64,000 nt of DNA from Pedobacter riviphilus (GTDB lineage Bacteria > Bacteroidota > Bacteroidia > Sphingobacteriales > Sphingobacteriaceae), in NCBI RefSeq assembly GCF_014692875.1, contig NZ_CP061171.1, positions 4,216,001-4,280,000 on the forward strand, in the 5' to 3' direction. How positions within the stretch are numbered: the stretch's first letter is position 1; every line of letters begins with the position of its first letter. This document shows positions 9,089 to 18,787 of the stretch, one piece after another. Under the pieces are notes generated by a model. That model searched no databases and was not told where the DNA came from. It saw nothing but the letters and a program-made list of their open reading frames with translations. Position numbers and translations under genes: made by a program.

Positions 9089-9667
9089 TTAACGGTTCAA
9101 AAGTAAAAAAACATACAGATATATCCATAATATATCTATAAAATGCCAAAAAATAGAAGCGATTTGCATTCTATACTGGACTTTGGCAACAGGAAGGCTT
9201 TTATAGCTACCTGCTAAAGCATTAATAATAAGGCCAACCCCTGCAATAATATGCAATAAGTGCATACCCGATACCACATAAATAAAAGAAATGGCGGCAT
9301 TGTTACCCACTAAGGTAGCGCCTGTTCTTACCATGCTTCCCCATGCATTAAACTGCATTACGCCAAAAGCTATGGCCAATATAACGGTAACCCAAAGCAG
9401 GTTACGCTGTAAGCTAAAATTAAGTTTGCGTAGCGCCTTAGCCGCTAAAAACAGGGTTATACTGCTTGCTATAATCACCAGGCTCGAGTAAATAAATGCG
9501 TCGGGCAATACTAAACCATGCCCTTTACCTTTAGATGCGGCAAACACCAGGTAATAACTGGTAAAGCCCCCAAACATAATGCTAGATGATACTACAAATA
9601 GCCAAACAATAAACTTTCTGGGTTTTGGATCAAATGTATCCTGGATTTTTTCCATTGTGATAACCAT
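9089..9667 (-). CDS. cytochrome c oxidase subunit III paralogue (short)
   Basis: A 192-residue subunit III-family protein with five membrane helices and the family end ASIFWHFIDILWIYLYVFLLLNR; SGMHLLHIIAGVGLIINA matches the HxxHV helix of subunit III. It begins four bases after the ctaB stop; an ATG at 9655 (MEKIQDTF) is an alternative start. Two subunit III-like genes in a row occur in several Bacteroidota oxidase operons; whether both are in the enzyme cannot be seen here. Confidence 0.9.
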   Translation of the reverse strand: MVITMEKIQDTFDPKPRKFIVWLFVVSSSIMFGGFTSYYLVFAASKGKGHGLVLPDAFIYSSLVIIASSITLFLAAKALRKLNFSLQRNLLWVTVILAIAFGVMQFNAWGSMVRTGATLVGNNAAISFIYVVSGMHLLHIIAGVGLIINALAGSYKSLPVAKVQYRMQIASIFWHFIDILWIYLYVFLLLNR

Positions 9668-9670
9668 AAG

Positions 9671-10579
9671 TTATTTTGCTATAAAATTTAATAATAAACC
9701 CAACTGTACGGCCGGGATGTAAAAAAACGAACAGAACATCACTTTCTTTGCATCAATCAGTTCTCTGTTCATTAAAAGTTTAAAAGCCAGCCAGCTAAAT
9801 ATCAATCCGGCTATTAAGGATAAACCTGCAATGTAATAACCGCCAAAACCATAAATGGTTGGCAATAAACTTACCGGAATTAAAATCAGCGTACTTAAAA
9901 AAGTAAGCAATGCCGATGTTTTATCTCTTTTTTTGGTTGGTAACAACCTGAAACCAGCTTTTTTATAATCATCATCCAACACCCAGGCAATGGCCCAAAA
10001 ATGAGGGAACTGCCATACAAACTGGATCAGGAATAAAATAACGGCAATATTGTAGTCGATTGCATAAAACATTTCAGACTTTAAACTACCAAAGGCAGCT
10101 AAATAACCGATAAGTGGTGGCAAAGCTCCGGGTATTGCACCTACAAAAACAGCAATCGGCGATTTTCTTTTCAATGGTGTATAGGCAAAAGCATATAACA
10201 GGATCGAAAATACGGATAACAGACCGGTTTCGAGGTTTAAATGTCCCAATAACCAGGTACCTAAAAATGCCATAAACACGCCTAAAATTAATCCTTGTCC
10301 AGTAGTCATTCTACCTGCTGGCATAGGACGGTCTTTAGTCCGCGACATTAACTTATCCAGGTCTTTCTCTATAATTTCGTTAAAGCAGTTTGCAGCAGCG
10401 GTTACTAAAAAACCACCAGCAATTAAGATTAACCAGTTTCCCCAATCAATAGTAGGAATATGACCTCTCCCTACCTGCATTTTCTGTCCGATCAAAAAAG
10501 AGATGGATGCCGAAAACACTACCGTAAACGATAGCCTGAATTTGATAAGTTTAGAAAAATCTGAAAGATATTGTTTCAA
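9671..10579 (-). CDS. ctaB: protoheme IX farnesyltransferase (heme O synthase)
   Basis: A 302-residue UbiA-family membrane enzyme that adds a farnesyl group to heme B, giving heme O, the precursor of heme A for the oxidase. The first Asp-rich prenyl-diphosphate site is seen as NCFNEIIEKDLDKLMSRTKDRPMPAGR (about 63-90) and the second as WVLDDDYKKAGFRLLP (about 198-214). About eight to nine membrane helices are predicted. It follows ctaA by 12 bases, so the two heme A enzymes are made together with the oxidase. Confidence 0.95.
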   Translation of the reverse strand: MKQYLSDFSKLIKFRLSFTVVFSASISFLIGQKMQVGRGHIPTIDWGNWLILIAGGFLVTAAANCFNEIIEKDLDKLMSRTKDRPMPAGRMTTGQGLILGVFMAFLGTWLLGHLNLETGLLSVFSILLYAFAYTPLKRKSPIAVFVGAIPGALPPLIGYLAAFGSLKSEMFYAIDYNIAVILFLIQFVWQFPHFWAIAWVLDDDYKKAGFRLLPTKKRDKTSALLTFLSTLILIPVSLLPTIYGFGGYYIAGLSLIAGLIFSWLAFKLLMNRELIDAKKVMFCSFFYIPAVQLGLLLNFIAK

Positions 10580-10591
10580 TTTTCTTAAATA

Positions 10592-11650
10592 TTATTGTTT
10601 ATATGTACTTGTTCGGTAAACCAATAAGTACAGGTAAAACTGTAAACTAAATAACAGCGTAGAGAACAAAATATGCAATGCCTGCGCTGCCGATGGAAAA
10701 GCTATATATGCTAATGCAAAACCACTTAATAACTGTATGAGGAGCGTTATTAACATAAACCTTGCGGTTAACAACGGTGCAGCTTTACCACTAAAACGGT
10801 CGATAACCATTTTATACACTACTGCATTGGCAATTACTACGAGAATAGCTAAATCACGGTGATAAGAGAATACTTCTCCTACTTTCGAAATCCATGTATG
10901 CTTGCTTCCGTAAGAAAGCGATTTTGCAATCACATCTACCGCTTCTCTAACCTCGGTTCCTAAAACAATTTGAACGATACTAATTACAAGGGTAAAGAAC
11001 AAAAATCCCTTTAGCCACGCTATACGGTACATAATTACAGAAGGCGCTTTGTTTAATTGCTTTGCGTAATTATAGGTATAAATAGATATCGCTAAAATAA
11101 CTAATGCCAATAACATGTGTACAGTTACCACCCATTGCGTTAGGTTGGTAGAAACTACTATCGAACCTAACCAACCTTGGTAGCCTACTACAAAAAGATT
11201 TAAAATACTGAGTACAATAATGCGTTTGGCTGTTTTACGGTAGGCAAAAGAATAAACTACTGTTAAAAACAGGAATATTCCAGCTGCTACCCCAGCCAAT
11301 CTGTTCAAGTATTCAGTCCAGGTTTTAGTTGGATTAAACTCTTCAGGTACGGTTATACTTTTATCGTGCCTAATACTATCAGCTAAGGCTACTTTACCCA
11401 TACTTTCCAAGTATTTGGCAAATTTCTCATTCTTTTTTAACCTACCTGCAACGTATTTTTCTTTATAGTTAGCAGGAAGCTGCGATACATCAGTTGGCGG
11501 GATATAACGATCGAAACATTTTGGCCAATCCGGACAACCCATACCTGATCCGGTACTGCGTACAATACCACCGGCAAGTATAACCAATAGTGTAACTACG
11601 ATGGTTATCAGATTAATGCTAATGAAACGTTGTTCTGATCTGCTGACCAT
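10592..11650 (-). CDS. ctaA: heme A synthase (CtaA/Cox15 family)
   Basis: A 352-residue membrane oxygenase that turns heme O into heme A. Near the start it has GGIVRSTGSGMGCPDWPKCFDRYIPP, the Cox15/CtaA loop with a CPDWPKC Cys pair, followed by a long hydrophilic insert (about residues 45-105) as in Bacteroidota homologues. Later membrane His residues (TVHMLLAL, HRDLAIL, ALHILFSTLL) are the likely heme ligands. It lies between ctaD and ctaB with a hairpin in the gap upstream. Confidence 0.93.
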   Translation of the reverse strand: MVSRSEQRFISINLITIVVTLLVILAGGIVRSTGSGMGCPDWPKCFDRYIPPTDVSQLPANYKEKYVAGRLKKNEKFAKYLESMGKVALADSIRHDKSITVPEEFNPTKTWTEYLNRLAGVAAGIFLFLTVVYSFAYRKTAKRIIVLSILNLFVVGYQGWLGSIVVSTNLTQWVVTVHMLLALVILAISIYTYNYAKQLNKAPSVIMYRIAWLKGFLFFTLVISIVQIVLGTEVREAVDVIAKSLSYGSKHTWISKVGEVFSYHRDLAILVVIANAVVYKMVIDRFSGKAAPLLTARFMLITLLIQLLSGFALAYIAFPSAAQALHILFSTLLFSLQFYLYLLVYRTSTYKQ

Positions 11651-11665
11651 ATATCTATTAAGATG

Positions 11666-11710
11666 AAAAGGGTATCCGGATAAGCAGAAACTTAATCAGA
11701 TACCCCTTTT
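11666..11710 (-). terminator. hairpin between ctaD and ctaA (terminator or attenuator)
   Basis: AAAAGGGTATC (11666-11676) pairs with GATACCCCTTTT (11699-11710) with one bulged base. On the minus strand the stem follows the ctaD stop by about 20 bases and ends in CTTTT. As downstream genes belong to the same pathway it probably only lowers read-through into ctaA and the accessory genes. Confidence 0.6.
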
Positions 11711-11731
11711 AAAATTTTATTTTAGCTTAAA

Positions 11732-13612
11732 CTAGCCTTTGTTTTCTGCAACAGGGTTAGCTAATTCCCAATCCTGCTGTATTTTTTCCGCTTCTTCATT
11801 TCCTTCAAAATCGTGAGGTAAATTAGAGCTCATCGTTTGAGAGAAAGGAACAGTTTGAGGGATAAAGTCTGCATCATGTCCTGGTTTACTATAATCGTAA
11901 GGCCATCTGTAAACAGTTGGGATTTCTCCTGGCCAGTTACCATGTAAGTGTTCAACTGGTGCAGTCCATTCTAATGTATTAGCTTCCCAAGGGTTTTGAG
12001 GAGATACTTTTCCTTTGAATATTGAGTAAAAGAAGTTAAATAAGAACGCTACCTGAGCAAGTGCTGCCATAATAGCTGCCCATGTTACAAATACGTTAAC
12101 CGTTAACCATTTTTTCATAAACTCAAATTCGGTAAATGCATAGTAACGACGAGGTACACCATCTAAACCTAAGAAGTGAAGTGGGAAGAATACCAGGTAA
12201 GCTGCAATAAAAGTTAACCAGAAGTGTAAATATCCTAATTTAGCATTCATCATTCTACCGAACATTTTAGGGAACCAGTGATAAACACCTGCAAGCATAC
12301 CGAAGATTGCTGCAGATCCCATTACCAGGTGGAAGTGAGCAACAACAAAATAGGTATCGTGTAAGTTAATATCTAACGATGCATTTCCTAAGAAGATACC
12401 AGTTAAACCACCAGAGATAAAGAATGATACCAAACCGATAGCGAATAACATTGCTGGAGTGAAACGGATGTTACCACGCCATAATGTTGCTAAATAATTA
12501 AAGGTTTTTACTGCCGATGGTACTGCAATGATCAACGTAGTAATCATAAACACACCTCCCAACAATGGGTTCATACCGGTTACAAACATGTGGTGACCCC
12601 AAACGATGAACGATAATACTGTAATACCAATTAATGAGTAAACCATTGCATGGTAACCGAAGATCGGTTTACGCGAGTTTACAGAGATAACCTCAGATGA
12701 AATACCCAATGCCGGCATAATTACGATATATACCTCAGGGTGACCTAAGAACCAGAATAAGTGTTGCCATAAAATTGGAGAACCACCTTCGTTTGGTAAA
12801 ATATCAGTACCCATTACAATATCCGACAAATAGAAACTAGTTCCAAAACTACGGTCGAATACCATTAATACCACACCAGCTACAAGAACAGGGAATGATA
12901 AAATACCTAAAATAGCAGTCAAAAAGAAAGCCCAGATGGTTAATGGCATTTTCCAAAGGTCCATACCTTTAGTACGCATGTTTAAAACTGTACTTACATA
13001 GTTAATACCACCCATTAAAGATGATGCTACGAAAAGTACCATACTCACTAACCACAAAGTCATACCCAATCCCGATCCTGGCATTGCCTTGGCAACAACA
13101 GATAACGGTGGATAAACCGTCCAACCACCAGATGCAGGACCTGTTTGGATAAAGAATGATGACATCATGATCACACAGGCCATAAAAAAGAACCAGTATG
13201 AAAGCATGTTTAAGAATGGCGAAGCCATATCTCTTGCCCCAATTTGAAGTGGAATAAGTAAGTTACTAAATGTACCACTCAACCCGGCGGTTAGTACAAA
13301 GAATACCATAATGGTACCATGAATGGTTACCAAAGCAAGGTAGAAATCGGGTTTAATACGACCACCTTCAGCCCATTTACCTAAAAATGTTTCTAAGAAT
13401 GGGAAGTTTTGATCTGGCCATGCCAATTGAATACGGAATAAAATTGATAAGCCCATTGCTATTACCGCCATGATAATACCGGTAATCAAAAATTGCTTAG
13501 CAATCATTTTATGATCCATACTAAAGATATACTTTGAAATCAAAGTCTCTTTATGATGCCCATGATCAGCGTGATCGTGATTGTGTTCGTCGTGTAATGC
13601 TATTGTTGACAT
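11732..13612 (-). CDS. ctaD: cytochrome c oxidase subunit I (aa3-type, A1 class)
   Basis: A 626-residue catalytic subunit of the terminal oxidase, which reduces O2 and pumps protons. Visible residues: heme a ligand His 98 (TIHGTIM), the cross-linked His-Tyr motif HPEVY at 291-295 with the Glu that marks A1-type oxidases, CuB ligands His 340-341 (WGHHMF), Mg-site His-Asp 418-419 (LHDTYF) and heme ligands His 426 and His 428 (VVAHFH). Twelve or more membrane helices are expected. A His-rich N-terminus (residues 7-20) and a soluble C-terminal extension of about 70 residues are typical of Bacteroidota. It follows ctaC by 23 bases. Confidence 0.97.
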   Translation of the reverse strand: MSTIALHDEHNHDHADHGHHKETLISKYIFSMDHKMIAKQFLITGIIMAVIAMGLSILFRIQLAWPDQNFPFLETFLGKWAEGGRIKPDFYLALVTIHGTIMVFFVLTAGLSGTFSNLLIPLQIGARDMASPFLNMLSYWFFFMACVIMMSSFFIQTGPASGGWTVYPPLSVVAKAMPGSGLGMTLWLVSMVLFVASSLMGGINYVSTVLNMRTKGMDLWKMPLTIWAFFLTAILGILSFPVLVAGVVLMVFDRSFGTSFYLSDIVMGTDILPNEGGSPILWQHLFWFLGHPEVYIVIMPALGISSEVISVNSRKPIFGYHAMVYSLIGITVLSFIVWGHHMFVTGMNPLLGGVFMITTLIIAVPSAVKTFNYLATLWRGNIRFTPAMLFAIGLVSFFISGGLTGIFLGNASLDINLHDTYFVVAHFHLVMGSAAIFGMLAGVYHWFPKMFGRMMNAKLGYLHFWLTFIAAYLVFFPLHFLGLDGVPRRYYAFTEFEFMKKWLTVNVFVTWAAIMAALAQVAFLFNFFYSIFKGKVSPQNPWEANTLEWTAPVEHLHGNWPGEIPTVYRWPYDYSKPGHDADFIPQTVPFSQTMSSNLPHDFEGNEEAEKIQQDWELANPVAENKG

Positions 13613-13635
13613 AATTCGTTCGCTCCTGCTTAATA

Positions 13636-14865
13636 TTATTTATTTAAAGCCATTTGGTTAGTTTTTACAGCTGCTGAATCTTTAGCTGCTGAATCTGCTA
13701 CTGATTTTACAGCTGCAGGTGCCACTGGCAAATTAAATTGTTTTCTTAAATCATCGTTTAAGTATGTTTTCTGTTCAGCTATCCAAGTTTTATACTCGGC
13801 CTCAGAAACTACACGTACAACCTTTTGCATATTGTAGTGACCAGATCCACAGATTTTAGCACAGAAGAAAAGGTACTTGAAGTTAGGATCGTTAGTTTCT
13901 TGCTGCATTTCTGCAGTAGTTTTTGTAGGCGTAAACTCAAAGAAAACCCGCATACCCGGTACTGTGTTTAACTGTACTCTGAAGTGTGGCATGTAAAAAC
14001 TGTGAATTACATCTTTACTGGTTAAAATCAGTTTAACCGGTTTACCAACAGGAATCACCATCTCATCAGCCATTTCGTCATCACGAGAGTTGATATCTTT
14101 AAAATCAATACCCAATGGGTTAGTAGCTGTAGTTAATTTGTAGTTTTTGTTCCCAACTATACCATCTGCTCCAGGGTAACGGATAGACCATTTAAACTGC
14201 TCAGAAGTAACTTCTATCTGTAAAGGCTTGTGGTTTGGATCTTCGACTTTGAAGAAAATAGATCTCCAGGTTAAGAAACCCATTAATACCAAAACAGTTA
14301 ATACTAAAGCCGGAATAATCGTCCAGATTTTTTCAATTGTATTATTGTGTGGATAGTAGTAAGCTTTTCTTTTAGCAGAATATTTATAGATATAAGAAAA
14401 TCCGAACAATAAGATATGTGTAACGACAAATACAATAGTGGTAATGATTAATGTTAAATTAAACATCTTATCAATTTTCTTTCCGTGCTCAGATGCTGCA
14501 TCAGGAAGTAACATTGACCCATGCACTGTATATTCCCAATATACACCATACAAACCGATCACCAAAAACAGCGCAAATAAACTTGCGTGAACCCTGTTCC
14601 AGTTAATGCCAACAGGTTTGCCTTGTGCTTCGCGGCTTAACTCATACACTTTTATTGCTTTACCAATAATTGCAATGAATAAGCATACAGCAAGGAAAAC
14701 CAGAATATAAAATATTACCGATTTATAAACCTCGCCCATATCAACTTTCGGTGCCGCGGCAGCACCTGCTGCATCTTGCGCAAATACGCTAGTGTTTGCA
14801 AAAACAGTAATCAATACTGCTAAAGCTGCGGTCGTTTTATTCGTTATAAACTTTCTTAAACTCAT
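13636..14865 (-). CDS. ctaC: cytochrome c oxidase subunit II (CuA subunit, four membrane helices)
   Basis: A 409-residue subunit II. After a signal peptide (1-30) there are two extra membrane segments (about 50-70 and 93-112) before the usual two (about 134-158 and 181-201), then a cupredoxin domain. CuA ligands are seen: His 288 (DVIHSFYMPHF) and C335-x3-C339-x3-H343-x2-M346. The residue between the Cys pair that is usually Glu is Lys 337. There is no C-terminal cytochrome c domain; instead an Ala-rich tail (about 370-409). It should accept electrons from complex III hemes. It is the first oxidase gene after actF, 69 bases downstream. Confidence 0.96.
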   Translation of the reverse strand: MSLRKFITNKTTAALAVLITVFANTSVFAQDAAGAAAAPKVDMGEVYKSVIFYILVFLAVCLFIAIIGKAIKVYELSREAQGKPVGINWNRVHASLFALFLVIGLYGVYWEYTVHGSMLLPDAASEHGKKIDKMFNLTLIITTIVFVVTHILLFGFSYIYKYSAKRKAYYYPHNNTIEKIWTIIPALVLTVLVLMGFLTWRSIFFKVEDPNHKPLQIEVTSEQFKWSIRYPGADGIVGNKNYKLTTATNPLGIDFKDINSRDDEMADEMVIPVGKPVKLILTSKDVIHSFYMPHFRVQLNTVPGMRVFFEFTPTKTTAEMQQETNDPNFKYLFFCAKICGSGHYNMQKVVRVVSEAEYKTWIAEQKTYLNDDLRKQFNLPVAPAAVKSVADSAAKDSAAVKTNQMALNK

Positions 14866-14934
14866 TTTCTTAAAAGTAGTACGCTGTACTGCTAATTATA
14901 ATAATAATTAAATATTTGCTTTATCTTATCACCT

Positions 14935-16158
14935 CTACAGTTGATGATGCAAACTTTCTTGTAATAATGGGTGGTTCTTTGCAATTAAAGGTTTTTTGCT
15001 TAATGATGTTAAAACCGTAAAGGTAAACAATCCTACGAAACCTAATGCAGTACCTATTTCAATGATACCGAAACCATTATGCCCTTCTTCTACCGTTCCT
15101 GGCATAATCATTTGGTAATAATCTACCCAGTGACCTAACAATACCACGATAGCAACGAACAATAATTTTGCATCTGTTCTTTTGTTATCTCTATCCATTA
15201 ATAATAATACTGGTGCTAAGAAGTTCATGGCAAGGTTTAAGAAAAACCAAAACTTGTAGTACTCAAAGCGCTTGTAGAAATATACCGTTTCTTCAGGCAT
15301 GTTTGCATAGTAGATCAATAAGAATTGAGCAAACCATACATATGTCCAAAAGATAGAGAAACCAAAAATAAACTGGCCTAAATTGTGCAAGTGGCTATTG
15401 TTAACCCATTGCATATAACCCGCTCTTCTTAATAAAATAAGAATAATTGCAATAGTAGCTAAACTGCTTACCCACATAGCGGCGAAGTTATACCAACCGA
15501 ACATGGTTGAGAACCAGTGTGCTTCTAACGACATGATAGTATCAAAGGCAAATACTGGAGTGGTAAAACCATAAATTACCAGGAAGATACAAGCGTTTTT
15601 AAAGCTTTTTCTGTACGAATTTAAACCACCTGCTAAATCTTCATTATAAGAAAACTTAACAAACATGATCGAAAATATACTGTAGATACCTAAGAACACC
15701 ACTTGGCGGCCTAAGAAGAAAGGCACATTTAAGAATACCGATTTACCAGCAATAATGGCATCGTAATTAGGGCTACCCTCTACGGTTAAACCCTCTGCAT
15801 GCCAGTGGTGGTATAAGTTATGTGTGTACAAACCTGCCGAAATTACGACAATGAGTATTACAGCTGCAATAGGCAAAGTTTTTGCCATAGCCTGCGGTAC
15901 ACGTAAAATTGATGCAGACCAACCTGCCTGAGCTACATATTGAACAGCCAGGAAAAATGTACCCGACATACAAACGCATGCAAAGTAATATGCCATAAGC
16001 AACAGGTTAGCAAAAGTACGCTCGTGCATCACTTTATCCCCAGCTAAAAACCCATAAGCAATAGCTGCGATACCTAGTGCGATACCAACGATGCTTAATG
16101 TTTTTACTTTACCTGTAAACTCAAACTGTTCACTAAAATTAATATTGTGAGTTCCCAT
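14935..16158 (-). CDS. actF: alternative complex III subunit ActF (NrfD-like quinol oxidoreductase subunit)
   Basis: A 407-residue integral membrane protein with about ten helices, related to NrfD/ActC. Family features include the start MGTHNINFSEQFEFTGKVKTLSIVGIALG and the helix GWYNFAAMWVSSLATIAIILILLRRAGY. In alternative complex III, ActC and ActF form the membrane part that works on menaquinol; ActF may take part in proton transfer. It is the last act gene, 14 bases after actE, directly upstream of ctaC. Confidence 0.94.
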   Translation of the reverse strand: MGTHNINFSEQFEFTGKVKTLSIVGIALGIAAIAYGFLAGDKVMHERTFANLLLMAYYFACVCMSGTFFLAVQYVAQAGWSASILRVPQAMAKTLPIAAVILIVVISAGLYTHNLYHHWHAEGLTVEGSPNYDAIIAGKSVFLNVPFFLGRQVVFLGIYSIFSIMFVKFSYNEDLAGGLNSYRKSFKNACIFLVIYGFTTPVFAFDTIMSLEAHWFSTMFGWYNFAAMWVSSLATIAIILILLRRAGYMQWVNNSHLHNLGQFIFGFSIFWTYVWFAQFLLIYYANMPEETVYFYKRFEYYKFWFFLNLAMNFLAPVLLLMDRDNKRTDAKLLFVAIVVLLGHWVDYYQMIMPGTVEEGHNGFGIIEIGTALGFVGLFTFTVLTSLSKKPLIAKNHPLLQESLHHQL

Positions 16159-16172
16159 TTATATTTGCTTTA

Positions 16173-16757
16173 CTATTGTCCTTTTTGTAATTGTTGAACA
16201 TACATCACCACTTTCCAACGATCTGTTGGTGAGATTTGCGAAGCATGCGAGCCCATGTTATTTACACCATAAGTAATGGTATGGTAAATTTTACCTGCGG
16301 TAAGATCGGCCATGTTACCACCTCTAGATGAGGAACCTGTTTGATAAGCAGGTACACCACTAAATTTCTCAATTTTAACTAAGTGTCCCTGTCCATCGCC
16401 TTTTTCTCCGTGGCAAGGGCTACAGAAAACGGTAAATAAGTGTTTACCCTGAGCTAAATTAACAGTATCTACTGGTAAAGGGTTAACCATGCTCACACCT
16501 GCTGCCTCATATCCTTCTTTTGTATTAGGATACTCATCATATTCAGTAAAACCTACCGGTTTAGTATGTGCAGGTGGCAACTGGGCTGTTTTACCATCTT
16601 TAAAATTTTTGTTTGGTTGGTCCGGATTGTAAGCAATCGGATCATACATGTTTCTGGCATATTCTAAGCCAGTACTGCGTTTATCTTTACAAGCAGAAAA
16701 GGTAGCTGCAAAAGCGATAGCTAAAAACGCTGTGTAAACAAATTTATTCTTATTCAT
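16173..16757 (-). CDS. actE: alternative complex III subunit ActE (monoheme cytochrome c lipoprotein)
   Basis: A single-heme cytochrome c with the motif CSPCH followed by GEKGDGQGH and a later Met ligand in NNMGSHASQISPTDRW. From the ATG at 16757 it has a lipoprotein signal (MNKNKFVYTAFLAIAFAATFSAC, Cys 23), so this start is chosen over the longer one at 16778, which would add seven residues before the signal. The start overlaps the end of actD by eight bases. In the complex it is held at the periplasmic face and passes electrons on toward the oxidase. Confidence 0.93.
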   Translation of the reverse strand: MNKNKFVYTAFLAIAFAATFSACKDKRSTGLEYARNMYDPIAYNPDQPNKNFKDGKTAQLPPAHTKPVGFTEYDEYPNTKEGYEAAGVSMVNPLPVDTVNLAQGKHLFTVFCSPCHGEKGDGQGHLVKIEKFSGVPAYQTGSSSRGGNMADLTAGKIYHTITYGVNNMGSHASQISPTDRWKVVMYVQQLQKGQ

Positions 16758-17286
16758 AGCTAATGTACTTCCTTTCATTATACTTTATTTCTAAAGCACC
16801 TGCATCTTTTAATAATCCATCAATTACAGTATGTTCTACATTGTCTTTTGCATCAACTGCAATAACAAAACGATCATCAGTAGCACGTAAATCCATTACT
16901 CTTGGTGCTCTTCCTGGAAATAAGTGAGTAGATGCATAATAAGTTAACACCATACCGAAAGCACAGAATAATACTGTAAGCTCGAACATTATCGGAATAA
17001 AATCCGGTAATGCAAATGATGGTTTACCACCTATGTTTACTCTCCAATCGATAACTGCGCAGAAATAAATCAAAGCGAATGCACAGCAAGTACCGGTAAT
17101 ACCAAAGCAAAATGCTGCGATATCGATTCTAGATCTTTTAATTCCTAATTTGGCTTCTATTCCGTGTATAGGCATTGGTGTGTATACATCATAAATGCTG
17201 ATGTTATTTTCCTGAAGTTTTTCGATGCCATGCATCATTTCGTCAGGATCGCCAAAGCTGCCTAAAATATATTTGATATCACTCAT
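16750..17286 (-). CDS. actD: alternative complex III subunit ActD (DUF3341)
   Basis: A 178-residue DUF3341 protein. The N-terminal cytoplasmic part (YILGSFGDPDEMMHGIEKLQENNISIYDVYTPMPIHGIE) is the family signature; two membrane helices follow (about 57-80 and 98-120), then LFPGRAPRVMDLRATDDRFVIAV. It belongs to the membrane arm of alternative complex III, has no cofactor, and starts two bases after the actC stop. Confidence 0.95.
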   Translation of the reverse strand: MSDIKYILGSFGDPDEMMHGIEKLQENNISIYDVYTPMPIHGIEAKLGIKRSRIDIAAFCFGITGTCCAFALIYFCAVIDWRVNIGGKPSFALPDFIPIMFELTVLFCAFGMVLTYYASTHLFPGRAPRVMDLRATDDRFVIAVDAKDNVEHTVIDGLLKDAGALEIKYNERKYISYE

Positions 17287-17288
17287 TG

Positions 17289-18761
17289 TTATATTTTTGC
17301 GTAATCTTCTTGTTTAACACTATCAAATTTTTCTAAAGACTCTACGTATTCTGCAACGTATTCTTTATTCTCATGCCCTTCTTTAATCTGTTTCATTTTG
17401 GCTTGCTCACTTGCAGTTTTTAATAATAATTTAACCTCTGCTATAGCGATTGATGGCAATACTCTTAAGAATAATAAGAATAAGGTAAAGAATAAACCAA
17501 TTGAACCTACGAATACACTGATATCAACCCATGTTGGATAGAACATTGCCCAACTTGATGGAATATAATCGCGGTGTAATGAAGTAACGATAATTACGAA
17601 ACGCTCAAACCACATACCTACGTTTACTACGATTGATAGAATCCAGGTAGCTTTAATGCTTAAACGGATCTTTTTGAACCATAACAACTGTGGAGAGATT
17701 ACGTTACAAGTCATCATCATCCAGTACGACCACCAGTAAGGACCAGTAGATCTGTTGATAAATGCGTATTGCTCATACTCAGAACCTGAATACCAAGCGA
17801 TGAAGAACTCAGTTAAATAAGCCACACCTACGATTGATCCGGTTAAGATGATGATTTTATTCATCGACTCGATGTGGAACATAGTGATGTAGTTTTCTAA
17901 TCCCAATACTTTACGTGCAACCAACAATAAAGTTAATACCATCGCAAATCCTGAGAAGATCGCTCCTGCCACGAAGTATGGAGGGAAGATGGTAGTGTGC
18001 CATCCTGGAATTACCGATGTTGCAAAGTCCATTGATACAATGGTGTGTACCGAAAGTACAAGTGGCGTAGAGATACCGGCTAAGATTAACGACACCGCTT
18101 CGAAACGTTGCCAAGTTTTAACACTTCCACTCCATCCAAAAGAGAAGATAGAATAGATTTTTCTACGTGTACCCACTGCACGGTCGCGGATGGTAGCGAT
18201 ATCTGGTAATAAACCTGTGTACCAGAATAATAATGATACAGAGAAGTAAGTAGAGATCGCAAACATATCCCATACCAATGGCGAGTTAAAGTTTACCCAA
18301 AGTGAGCCGAATTGGTTTGGTAAAGGTAAAACCCAATAAGCTAACCATGGGCGGCCCATGTGCGATACCACATAAGTAGCGGCACAGATAACGGCGAAGA
18401 TAGTCATCGCCTCTGCCGAACGGTTGATGGAGTTACGCCAGTTCTGACGGAAAAGTAATAGTACTGCCGAAATTAGTGTTCCAGCGTGACCGATACCTAC
18501 CCACCATACGAAACCGGTGATATCCCAAGCCCAACCAACTGTTTTATTTAAACCCCATGATCCGATACCATTCCAGAAAGTGTAGCTTACTGCTACTACC
18601 CAAAGTAAAGCACCTAATGCGGCAACGATGAAACCAATCCACCAAGCCTTGTTTGGCTTGTTCTCTACCGGACTTAAAATATCATCTGTAATTTTTGCAT
18701 ACGTGATGTTATCTCCGGTAATTAATGGTTCTCTAAGTATTGATTCGTTATGTCCTGACAT
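17289..18761 (-). CDS. actC: alternative complex III subunit ActC (NrfD-like quinol-binding membrane subunit)
   Basis: A 490-residue polytopic protein of the NrfD/PsrC family with about ten helices. The start MSGHNESILREPLITGDNITYAKITDDIL and the helices VGIGHAGTLISAVLLLFRQNWRNSINRSAEAM and SFGWSGSVKTWQRFEAVSLILAG are characteristic. It should bind menaquinol near the iron-sulfur part of ActB. It lies 26 bases after actB. Confidence 0.96.
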   Translation of the reverse strand: MSGHNESILREPLITGDNITYAKITDDILSPVENKPNKAWWIGFIVAALGALLWVVAVSYTFWNGIGSWGLNKTVGWAWDITGFVWWVGIGHAGTLISAVLLLFRQNWRNSINRSAEAMTIFAVICAATYVVSHMGRPWLAYWVLPLPNQFGSLWVNFNSPLVWDMFAISTYFSVSLLFWYTGLLPDIATIRDRAVGTRRKIYSIFSFGWSGSVKTWQRFEAVSLILAGISTPLVLSVHTIVSMDFATSVIPGWHTTIFPPYFVAGAIFSGFAMVLTLLLVARKVLGLENYITMFHIESMNKIIILTGSIVGVAYLTEFFIAWYSGSEYEQYAFINRSTGPYWWSYWMMMTCNVISPQLLWFKKIRLSIKATWILSIVVNVGMWFERFVIIVTSLHRDYIPSSWAMFYPTWVDISVFVGSIGLFFTLFLLFLRVLPSIAIAEVKLLLKTASEQAKMKQIKEGHENKEYVAEYVESLEKFDSVKQEDYAKI

Positions 18762-18787
18762 AATTTGTATTTTCTTTATACTAAAGC

